This document shows positions 6,703-12,987 of a stretch of 14,808 nucleotides of DNA, in pieces (position 1 is the first letter of the stretch; each line of letters begins with the position of its first letter). Origin of the DNA: CAZOZK01 sp964584245 (GTDB lineage Bacteria; Patescibacteriota; Microgenomatia; UBA1400; PJMF01). The translations under genes and the position numbers were made by a program. Where the stretch lies: NCBI GenBank assembly GCA_964584245.1, contig CAZOZK010000017.1, forward strand, positions 1-14,808, in the 5' to 3' direction. A model generated the notes under the pieces. It had not been told where the DNA came from. It saw only the letters and a program-made list of their open reading frames with translations, and did not search any database.

Positions 6703-6777
6703 GGTGGCTAACGGGATTCGAACCCGCGACCTTCGGTACCACAAACCGACGCTCTAACCAGCTGAGCTATAGCCACC
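6703..6777 (-). tRNA. tRNA-His (anticodon GTG)
   Basis: A full cloverleaf folds on the minus strand: acceptor GTGGCTA pairing with TAGCCAC, D stem GCTC/GAGC, anticodon stem TCGGT/ACCGA with loop TTGTGGT (anticodon GTG), a 5-nt variable loop, and T stem GCGGG/CCCGT around TTCGAAT. An extra 5' G pairs with C73, the His-specific identity element, which confirms the assignment. The 3' CCA is not encoded; the following bases are CACCA. A weak -10 (TAAAAT, 6793 to 6788) lies just upstream. It is divergent from the sigma-like gene. Confidence 0.97.
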
Positions 6778-6853
6778 ATAGGATGGTATTTTACTACAAA
6801 TCTAGTCTTTATGCGACATTACATTGACTAGTCTTACTGCCAGAGCAAAAATA

Positions 6854-6885
6854 ATCAAAATTGATATATTTTGATGGTATATAAT
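6854..6885 (+). promoter_or_regulatory. Candidate promoter and operator of the sigma-like gene
   Basis: An inverted repeat with 8-bp arms, ATCAAAAT (6854-6861) and ATTTTGAT (6868-6875), encloses a 6-bp spacer. It is followed 4 bp later by a perfect TATAAT (6880-6885), 32 bp before the ATG at 6918. There is no standard -35 box; the palindrome occupies that place, as an operator or activator site would. Binding by the gene's own product is possible but untested. Confidence 0.4.
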
Positions 6886-6917
6886 ATCCTCAGATTTAAT
6901 ACCCAGAATGATCTGTA

Positions 6918-7616
6918 ATGGAAAAAGAAAAAAAACTAAGAACATACCTTACAGAAGGTACTCATCAAAATCCTCTCCGTCTCGACAAAAAATTTCCAAA
7001 TGGAAAAACCCTTGGAGAATTATTATCTTGCTCATTAGTTAATGATGATGCGATAGATACCAATCTCTGCCTTTTAGAAGATTTGGAAGTTCTAAAAAAA
7101 ATATTGGATGAAAAACTTACTTGTAACCAAAGACAGGTTATTACTTTAAAATTTGGCCTAGGTGAAAAAGAACCTATGAATTTTGATCAAATCGCATACA
7201 TTATGCAACAAGACGCATCATATGTAAGTAGAGTTCACAATAGAGCTTTATACATATTGAGAAAATCTCTTTCATGTAGTGATTATCCAATACGGAAAAA
7301 GGATAGGCTAAATGATAGAGAGAACTTTAAGAAAAAAAGGAGACTTTTTGAGCTTAATTTGACCAATTTTTTATTATCAGAAAATGAAGCCAAGATAGCC
7401 CAATTAATTACTGCAATGACTACTTATTTATCAGACACGCAGATAAAAGTCCTTACAGATTACTATGGTCTAAATGGTGAAAAACGCAAAGGTACCAAAG
7501 ATATAGGCGGATTATTATTCCTTCACCAAGTAACAGTTAACAGAAATATAGTAGATGGACTAGAGACATTATTTAAATACTTAGACGACTCATTCTTTGC
7601 GGTCTCTAGAAAATAA
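6918..7616 (+). CDS. Sigma-70 region-4-like DNA-binding protein with a second diverged repeat
   Basis: A 232-residue protein. Residues 22-118 resemble the end of a sigma-70 factor: a linker with KTLGELL, then a helix and region 4, LTCNQRQVITLKFGLGEKEPMNFDQIAYIM...VSRVHNRALYILRKSL. This matches the family pattern LT..Er.Vl.lrfGl....tl.eIa..l..s..rV.qi...Al..Lr. After a basic linker (125-145), residues 160-222 repeat the plan in diverged form (LSDTQIKVLTDYYGLNG...TKDIGGLLFLHQVTVNRNIVDGLETLFKYL). Region 2, needed for -10 recognition and the main RNA polymerase contact, is absent, so it is probably not a complete sigma factor but a regulator or anti-/co-sigma-like protein. It lies alone between two minus-strand tRNA genes, ending 6 bp before tRNA-Arg. 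No ribosome-binding site is visible. Confidence 0.85.
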   Translation: MEKEKKLRTYLTEGTHQNPLRLDKKFPNGKTLGELLSCSLVNDDAIDTNLCLLEDLEVLKKILDEKLTCNQRQVITLKFGLGEKEPMNFDQIAYIMQQDASYVSRVHNRALYILRKSLSCSDYPIRKKDRLNDRENFKKKRRLFELNLTNFLLSENEAKIAQLITAMTTYLSDTQIKVLTDYYGLNGEKRKGTKDIGGLLFLHQVTVNRNIVDGLETLFKYLDDSFFAVSRK

Positions 7617-7622
7617 AAAGTG

Positions 7623-7696
7623 TGCGCCCAGTTGGACTCGAACCAACGACCTACTGCTTAGAAGGCAGTCGCTCTATCCGGCTGAGCTATAGGCGC
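7623..7696 (-). tRNA. tRNA-Arg (anticodon TCT)
   Basis: A 74-nt cloverleaf on the minus strand: acceptor GCGCCTA pairing with TGGGCGC (one T-G pair), D stem GCTC/GAGC, anticodon stem ACTGC/GCAGT with loop CTTCTAA (anticodon TCT, reading AGA/AGG), variable loop AGGTC, T stem GTTGG/CCAAC around TTCGAGT, discriminator A. CCA is not encoded. It converges with the sigma-like gene, 6 bp from that gene's stop, and no terminator hairpin is seen between them. Confidence 0.97.
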
Positions 7697-7744
7697 GTAA
7701 ACTGCGAATGCATGTGAGCTCAAGCCCACATCTCCAGATCAAAA

Positions 7745-7775
7745 ATTATACCATTATTTGGGAAGTTTGTCTCAA
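7745..7775 (-). promoter_or_regulatory. Candidate promoter of tRNA-Arg
   Basis: On the minus strand a TTGAGA-like -35 (7775 to 7770) and a perfect TATAAT -10 (7750 to 7745) are separated by 19 bp, slightly long. The precursor would carry a leader of about 40 nt before the tRNA 5' end at 7696. This transcript runs opposite to the transporter gene. Confidence 0.45.
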
Positions 7776-7818
7776 AGCATCCTGGTCGCTGGCATGTAGT
7801 ACAGTCACGCTCATCTCC

Positions 7819-7848
7819 TGGTCAGACACTAGCTTTGTCAGGTATACT
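7819..7848 (+). promoter_or_regulatory. Candidate promoter of the MFS/glycan operon
   Basis: TGGTCA (7819-7824), an 18-bp spacer and TATACT (7843-7848) make a moderate sigma-70 promoter about 50 bp before the transporter ATG at 7900. It is divergent from the tRNA-Arg promoter. It would also argue against translation beginning at the upstream in-frame ATG at 7708. Confidence 0.35.
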
Positions 7849-7899
7849 TATTGTGCGAAAGTCCAATTGTCCATTTCCAATTGCTCATTGCCTATTCCC

Positions 7900-9069
7900 A
7901 TGAAAAATCTATCGCAAAAAAACTTACTCATCATAACGCAAACACTTTTGATGATTGTAGAAAGCGTCAGCTCAATTATCATCACCTTGTTCATTTGGCA
8001 AACGGCATCACTAATCACTGTCATTCAGTTTAGATTGCTAGAACTGCTCATCATACCAGTTGCTCTACTTTTAGTCGGGTTTAGTATCGACAAAATATCC
8101 CCTAAAATATCATTACAAATCGGCCTAGTTTTACTTACGGCACAACTTGTCTACTTACTGATTGCACCAGCCAGTGGGTCAGGCTATCTACTGACACTAG
8201 CACTGCTCTCTGGAAGCTCGGCGGTCTTTCGCACTTTGTCACTACGCTCAATGGTGATGAACAGCATTTCTGTTGAAACGCAGGCAGCTTATTTCACACA
8301 AATCACGATAATTTCTCGCATTCTTAGCGTAGTATTTCCACTCGTTTCTGGGTTGATACTCACCACACTGGGCTATACACCAATTTTTATTGCGGCTATT
8401 TTTACCACAGTTATCACAGTGGTGAGCTCATTTTTAATCAAAACAAACCAAACTCACAACCGCTACCAACCCTTCAAACCGCTTCGACATCTCACTAAAA
8501 AAATGAGAGTTTTGGTGGGAACCCACGTGTTGTGGGGAGCTGAGTTTGGCATTCTTACCATTGCAGTTCCAATTCTTATCACGCATATTTTGCAAAGTGA
8601 ACTAGCGTGGGGAGTATTCACCGCATTTTTGAGTTTGATCTCAATTGGCTACGCCTATTACTTCAAAAAACATGCGAATACTTTTGCTGCAATTGGAATT
8701 TTTGGATTTTTACTGGCCTGCATTGCTTTGTTATACGCAAGTAACGGAAACATTTTTCAGTTTATTGTATTTATGATTGTGTTGCAGTTCTGGCAAGTTA
8801 CCCAACAAGTTGGCCTGATGCCGGCCATCAACAAAAACATTGAAGATGAAATTGAGTCTACAGATGATTCAACTGAGTACGCAACCTTCTTTGAGTATCC
8901 CTTTTTGATTGGCAGATTTTTTGGCCTGGTTGTCTTATTTGGATTTGGCGCTGCAATAACTGAGCCGGTGTACATTGGCATATTCTTTGCTTTGCTCAGT
9001 TTAATTCCTCTCTACGAGGCAATGATGATTGGCAAATTAAAAATTAAACCTGCATTCACTCAAAAATAA
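7900..9069 (+). CDS. Major facilitator superfamily transporter
   Basis: A 389-residue integral membrane protein with about 11-12 hydrophobic helices, typical MFS length. Between helices 2 and 3 it has GFSIDKISPK (about 60-69), a variant of MFS motif A (GxxxDRxGRR), then a long run of helices and a polar mid-protein loop near the NQTHNRYQPFKPLRHL stretch separating the two six-helix halves. The frame is open back to an ATG at 7708, but the extra 64 residues are Ser/Cys/Trp-rich, unlike an MFS N-terminus, and they overlap two candidate promoters, so the ATG at 7900 (MKNLSQKNLL) is preferred. No ribosome-binding site is clear. The substrate is unknown. It is 58 bp upstream of the flippase and may belong to the glycan locus, but could equally be an unrelated exporter. 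Confidence 0.85.
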   Translation: MKNLSQKNLLIITQTLLMIVESVSSIIITLFIWQTASLITVIQFRLLELLIIPVALLLVGFSIDKISPKISLQIGLVLLTAQLVYLLIAPASGSGYLLTLALLSGSSAVFRTLSLRSMVMNSISVETQAAYFTQITIISRILSVVFPLVSGLILTTLGYTPIFIAAIFTTVITVVSSFLIKTNQTHNRYQPFKPLRHLTKKMRVLVGTHVLWGAEFGILTIAVPILITHILQSELAWGVFTAFLSLISIGYAYYFKKHANTFAAIGIFGFLLACIALLYASNGNIFQFIVFMIVLQFWQVTQQVGLMPAINKNIEDEIESTDDSTEYATFFEYPFLIGRFFGLVVLFGFGAAITEPVYIGIFFALLSLIPLYEAMMIGKLKIKPAFTQK

Positions 9070-9127
9070 CCATATCCTTCCCATTTACAGTTTCACTCTC
9101 TAGTATTAGAGTAAATTACAGGTTAGT

Positions 9128-10396
9128 ATGCAGATAGATATGATCAAATCTCTTATCTCCAAAGCATCAGCAAACACATTTATTCGCGGCGGATTTATTT
9201 TTACCTCGGCGTCATTTTTGGTGAGCATTAGTAACTATCTCTTTAATTTGCTCATGGCAAGAGGGTTTTCCCTCAGTAATTATGGCGAGTACATGTCGGC
9301 TTTTTCGTATATTGCTATTCTCACCGTGCCGTTTTCTGCGCTGAATGTTATTTTAATCAATCGAATCAGCAGAGCAAAAGTAGAGGATCGCGCTGCAGTC
9401 GCAAAAGCCATTGAATCATGGATTTTTGCCACTCTGTTTGCACATAAATATCAATTACTAAGTATTGTGATACTACTATTTAGCTTTTTTTACCTGACAA
9501 CTAATTTATTGGTAGTGAGCATGGCGTTTGTTCTGATTGCAGTGTTACTTAATTTATTTACCACGTTTTACACCTCGGTTTTGCAAGCATACAAAGCCTT
9601 TTTTATAGCGGGGATGTTTTCGCTCACGTTCGCGCTACTCAAACTATTTTTTGGCACCGGCCTCGTGCTGTACATCTCAAAAATTGAGTGGATATATGGA
9701 TTGATTATTGTATTGAGTGTTCTTGGCAGTTTTGCCGGTAGTAAATTACTACTTTTTAAACAAAAAATATCAGCAAAAAAATCAATTTCGTTTCAACCTG
9801 TTCAAAATTATCTACTCAAAAAACAGGTGGTGCTACCAACACTCACCATGCTAGGAATTATTGGCATCCTCAATGTCGATATTATTATTGTTAAACATTT
9901 TTTTGATGCGGGGCAAGCCGGATTGTATGCTGGACTTTCCTTGCTTGGCAAAATTATTTTATACGCAACCGGCCCACTCACCCTTGTGTCGCTTACTTTT
10001 TTTGCAGGATCTGAACACTCACACAACAAAAAAAATATCTTGCTATTTTCGGCTGCGCTTTCTATCGGTATTGGCTTAGCCACAGGTATCATCTACTATC
10101 TTTTTTCCGATCTAGTAGTGCGCGTGGTATTTGGATCGAAATTTGTGGAAATTGGCCAGTACGTGTGGCTCACCGCACTTTTTGGCTCGTTGTACTCTGT
10201 GGTGAGTTTGCTGGCACAGTACGCACTCTCAAAAATGAAACAGTATGCGGCGTTTTCACTGGTGGCACTAGGAGCACAAATACTAGGTCTATTCATATTT
10301 CACAACTCATTTTATGATGTACTTATCGTAAACACTGCCGTGTTACTTTGTTTAACCGTATTTTATGGATTTTGTATAGTCAAAAATGCCAAGTAA
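9128..10396 (+). CDS. Wzx-like polysaccharide flippase (MOP superfamily)
   Basis: A 422-residue protein with about 12-14 membrane helices, in the normal size range of oligosaccharide flippases. The N-terminus IRGGFIFTSASFLVSISNYLFNLLMARGFSLSNYGEY is diagnostic: helix 1, then LMARGLS-x-x-x-Y-G-x-Y/F, followed by SFSYI-like helices. A central polar loop (about 215-235, KQKISAKKSISFQPVQNYLLKK) and the mid-protein LNVDIIIVKHFFDAGQAGLYAGLSLLGKIILY also fit the Wzx/RfbX pattern. The family moves lipid-linked oligosaccharides across the inner membrane. AGG lies 5 nt before the ATG at 9128; Met5 at 9140 is an alternative. Its end overlaps the next gene by 11 bp, so it should be co-translated with the glycosyltransferases, which supports the role. 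Confidence 0.92.
   Translation: MQIDMIKSLISKASANTFIRGGFIFTSASFLVSISNYLFNLLMARGFSLSNYGEYMSAFSYIAILTVPFSALNVILINRISRAKVEDRAAVAKAIESWIFATLFAHKYQLLSIVILLFSFFYLTTNLLVVSMAFVLIAVLLNLFTTFYTSVLQAYKAFFIAGMFSLTFALLKLFFGTGLVLYISKIEWIYGLIIVLSVLGSFAGSKLLLFKQKISAKKSISFQPVQNYLLKKQVVLPTLTMLGIIGILNVDIIIVKHFFDAGQAGLYAGLSLLGKIILYATGPLTLVSLTFFAGSEHSHNKKNILLFSAALSIGIGLATGIIYYLFSDLVVRVVFGSKFVEIGQYVWLTALFGSLYSVVSLLAQYALSKMKQYAAFSLVALGAQILGLFIFHNSFYDVLIVNTAVLLCLTVFYGFCIVKNAK
9442..9490 (+). repeat. Flippase segment similar to 4726-4774
   Basis: This is the coding-side partner of the 49-bp similarity described at 4726. Here it is an ordinary part of a membrane helix of the flippase, starting at HKYQLLSIVILLF, with no sign of an insertion. 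39 of 49 bases match without gaps. Confidence 0.3.
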
Positions 10397-11177
10397 ACAA
10401 CCAAAATTTATCAGCGTCGTCATTCCTTCTTACAAACAAGAAAAAACAATTGTTGGAAATTTAAAACGACTCCACGCTGCACTACAAGAGACCAATTATG
10501 AGTATGAAGTCATTGTCGTTGTAGATGGAAAAGTTGATGGTACTGTAGAAAAACTCAGACTCGCTGCTTTGCCAAAAACCACATTGGTGTACTACGAAAA
10601 AAATCGCGGCAAAAGTTATGCTATTCGGCTTGGTATGAGCAAGGCTCGCGGAGAACACGTTATGTTCATCGACGCCGGAAATGAGATTGATCCTGAGGGC
10701 ATGCAGATGCTCTTTTTACATTTACAGTGGTACGACGCAGATATTATTGTGGGATCCAAAAGACACATGGCATCAATCGTAAATTACACTTGGCAACGAA
10801 AGATTTTGAGTTGGGGATACTATGTTTTTGTAACTCTTTTGTTTGGATTAAAAGTCCGTGACACTCAAGCAGGTATTAAAGTGTTTCGAAAAGAAGTGCT
10901 AGAAGTCATTTTACCTCGGTTAATTGAAAAACGATTTGCAGGAGATTTAGAAATGTTGGTGGTGGCAAAAAAGATGGGCTTTAAGCGAATATTTGAGGCT
11001 CCAATAAAGTTGGATTATAATTTTTCTGATATTAGCTCTGCAACCACCTTGAACTCAATTTTTCGCATTTTCATTGACACATTAGCGATTTATTATCGAT
11101 CTAGGATTTCAGGCTACTACGACAGCGTCCACACTAGGACAAGAGAGCCGGAGGATATGAAACTCGTGAGATATTAA
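10386..11177 (+). CDS. DPM1/DPG-like family 2 glycosyltransferase
   Basis: A 263-residue GT-A glycosyltransferase. ISVVIPSYKQEKTI (9-22) opens the fold, VVVDGKVDGT (44-53) is the nucleotide-binding turn, NRGKSYAIRLGMSKARGEHVMFID leads to the metal-binding region, and GSKRH (123-127) with VRDTQAGIKVFRKEVLE (157-173) is the dolichyl-phosphate mannose/glucose synthase signature. The usual D-x-D is DAGN here (Asp96-Ala-Gly-Asn), so the second aspartate is missing. Family members transfer a sugar from an NDP-sugar to a polyprenyl phosphate or lipid-linked glycan at the inner membrane face. No C-terminal membrane helices are present, so it is probably peripheral. The start overlaps the flippase end by 11 bp, and the GT4 gene follows 2 bp after the stop. 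Confidence 0.92.
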   Translation: MPSKQPKFISVVIPSYKQEKTIVGNLKRLHAALQETNYEYEVIVVVDGKVDGTVEKLRLAALPKTTLVYYEKNRGKSYAIRLGMSKARGEHVMFIDAGNEIDPEGMQMLFLHLQWYDADIIVGSKRHMASIVNYTWQRKILSWGYYVFVTLLFGLKVRDTQAGIKVFRKEVLEVILPRLIEKRFAGDLEMLVVAKKMGFKRIFEAPIKLDYNFSDISSATTLNSIFRIFIDTLAIYYRSRISGYYDSVHTRTREPEDMKLVRY

Positions 11178-11179
11178 TT

Positions 11180-12295
11180 ATGCATATTCTCATTCTCAAC
11201 TGGCGCGATCCCAAAAGTCCATTAGAAGGTGGAGCAGAGCGGTTCACTCAAAAATATGCAGAGTTCTGGGCCTCTGAAGGTCACAAAGTAACTTGGCTTA
11301 CTAATTCATTTTTTGGAAGCGAGAAAAGCGAAACGATTAAAGGGGTGGAGTACAAGCGAATTGGGCCAAAGCTAGATGGGTCACTGCTAAAATACATAAC
11401 TAATTATCCTTTATATTTGCTTAAGTCAATTTTATTTGCAAATAATTTTATACAAAAAAATAATGTAGATGTGGTAATCGACGAAATCCATGGCTTACCA
11501 TTCTTCTCGCCATTTTTTTCAAAGAAACGAAATATTCTTTTAGTATGTGAAGTTGCTGGGCCAATCTGGGATAAAATGTTTCCATTTCCCTTGAATATCA
11601 TTGGGAAAAATCTTGAGAGAATAGTCTACAGCTTCTACAGAAGCTCAGAGATTTGGGCTATTTCAGAAAATACAAAAAATAATATTACGGAGCTTTTGCC
11701 AGAAAAAAAAGTTACCGTAATTGATTTGGGCATTGATGATAACAATGAAATTCTCGATAAAATCAGCAATGTGAAAAAAACCACCTATCCAAGCGCGATA
11801 TTTTTAGCACGGATTGTAAAAATGAAAGGTATTGAAACTGCAATCAAAGCTACTGTTTCTATTGTAAAAACATTCCCAAATTTTAAACTATTTGTTGCTG
11901 GTGATGGCGATGCGACCTACATCCAGTATTTACAGGAGTTAATTAAACAACTAAAACTAGAAAATAATATTGAATTTTTAGGTAAAGTGTCTGAGCTTGA
12001 TAAATTTTCATACTTAAAAAAAGCACATTTTCTCTTTCATCCCTCATATAAAGAAGGGTTCGGTTTAACAGTCTTAGAAGCTGGACTGGTTGGAACACCG
12101 ACTTTAGCAAGAAAAGGATCGGGTATGGACTATTTAATTAAACACGGTTATTCTGGATTCTTATATACTCAAGAAGAGGAAATAGAAAATTTAACAAAAA
12201 GTATTTTGCAAGACAATGAAAGAATGTCTCAGGAAAGCATTCGGCTTGCAAGTAAAAAACTATGGCCTAAAATACTGGAAAAGAGAATACTATGA
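11180..12295 (+). CDS. Family 4 glycosyltransferase (GT-B)
   Basis: A 371-residue retaining GT4 enzyme. The N-terminal domain has LNWRDPKSPLEGGAERFTQKYAEF, with the EGGAE donor/acceptor loop at 16-20, then VIDEIHGLPFFSP. The linker contains AISENT (160-165). The C-terminal domain has FLARIVKMKGIETAIKA (Arg211, Lys216), LFVAGDGD, NNIEFLGKVS and the EX7E motif in KEGFGLTVLEAG (Glu292, Glu300). No signal or membrane segment is visible, so it acts on the cytosolic side. It follows the GT2 by 2 bp and its TGA stop overlaps the next ATG (ATGA), so it is tightly coupled. The transferred sugar is unknown. Base composition from here rightwards looks more AT-rich than in the flippase and GT2. Confidence 0.93.
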   Translation: MHILILNWRDPKSPLEGGAERFTQKYAEFWASEGHKVTWLTNSFFGSEKSETIKGVEYKRIGPKLDGSLLKYITNYPLYLLKSILFANNFIQKNNVDVVIDEIHGLPFFSPFFSKKRNILLVCEVAGPIWDKMFPFPLNIIGKNLERIVYSFYRSSEIWAISENTKNNITELLPEKKVTVIDLGIDDNNEILDKISNVKKTTYPSAIFLARIVKMKGIETAIKATVSIVKTFPNFKLFVAGDGDATYIQYLQELIKQLKLENNIEFLGKVSELDKFSYLKKAHFLFHPSYKEGFGLTVLEAGLVGTPTLARKGSGMDYLIKHGYSGFLYTQEEEIENLTKSILQDNERMSQESIRLASKKLWPKILEKRIL

Positions 12296-12987
12296 AAAAT
12301 GTTATCAACGATCACACTCCCTATATTAAAATTGAAGGTAGATTAGCGGGGACGTTGGCATTCTTACGACGATCAGACATTACCGGTAAAGTAGTTTTAA
12401 ACTTGGGTTGCGGCTTTGGTTGGTTTGAACTTTGGGCTACTTTGCTTAATGTTAAAAAAATTATAGGTACCGAAATATCTGATGCAGATCTAGAAGTTGC
12501 ACGGAAACATATCACCGATAAAAGAGCTTCATTTACCGTTATTCAATCAGCAACGCTGCCTTTTGCTGATAATACTTTTGATACAGTGACTTTATGGGAA
12601 GTTATTGAACATATTCCTAAGAATACCGAGACAACATTGTTCAGTGAGGTAAGTAGGGTTTTAAAACCTGGCGGAACGCTTTTACTTTCAACTCCAAGCA
12701 GCAATATTTTTGCTAAAGGTTTGGATCCTGCATGGTGGCTTATTGGACACAGACATTATGATGTAGCTACAATTGAAAAACTAGCCAAGAAGAACTTTAG
12801 CGTTAGTGATTATTCATATAAAGGTGGCTGGTGGTCTATTTTAGGTTTACTAAATATGTATATTTCAAAATGGATTCTAAAGAGAAAGCCACTTTTCAAC
12901 GACCTGTTCACACAAAAAATCACTCAGGAATACAAAAGTAAAACTGGTTTTGCCAATTTATTTGTAAGGTTACTCAATGAAAAATAA
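12292..12987 (+). CDS. Class I SAM-dependent methyltransferase of the glycan locus
   Basis: A 231-residue methyltransferase. Motif I is VVLNLGCGFGWFE (34-46), the strand-2 acidic residue is Glu61 (GTEIS), LPFADNTFDTVTLWEVIEHIP (89-109) is the Methyltransf_11 post-motif block, and VLKPGGTLLLSTPS (123-136) is motif III. The C-terminal part (DPAWWLIGHRHYDV, then GGWWSILGLLNMYISKWILK) has an amphipathic to hydrophobic stretch that could touch the membrane. Proteins of this kind are common in O-antigen and exopolysaccharide loci and methylate sugars or lipid-linked intermediates. It overlaps the GT4 by 4 bp and the fusion gene by 11 bp, so all three are probably made together. The target is not known. 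Confidence 0.92.
   Translation: MKNVINDHTPYIKIEGRLAGTLAFLRRSDITGKVVLNLGCGFGWFELWATLLNVKKIIGTEISDADLEVARKHITDKRASFTVIQSATLPFADNTFDTVTLWEVIEHIPKNTETTLFSEVSRVLKPGGTLLLSTPSSNIFAKGLDPAWWLIGHRHYDVATIEKLAKKNFSVSDYSYKGGWWSILGLLNMYISKWILKRKPLFNDLFTQKITQEYKSKTGFANLFVRLLNEK

Noticed and set aside
6802..6835. Direct repeat CTAGTCTT at 6802-6809 and 6828-6835 between tRNA-His and the sigma-like gene.
   Set aside because: Eight-base repeat in a short AT-rich region, with no clear placement relative to either promoter.
6703..7696. The two tRNA genes flanking a single accessory-looking gene, considered as an integration site or mobile element.
   Set aside because: No integrase, no duplicated tRNA end and no direct repeats are seen; the two tRNAs are different and complete.
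9098..9111. Small hairpin CTCTA-GTAT-TAGAG between the transporter and the flippase, considered as a terminator.
   Set aside because: The stem has only 5 bp, is AT-rich and has no T tract; the two genes may still be co-transcribed.
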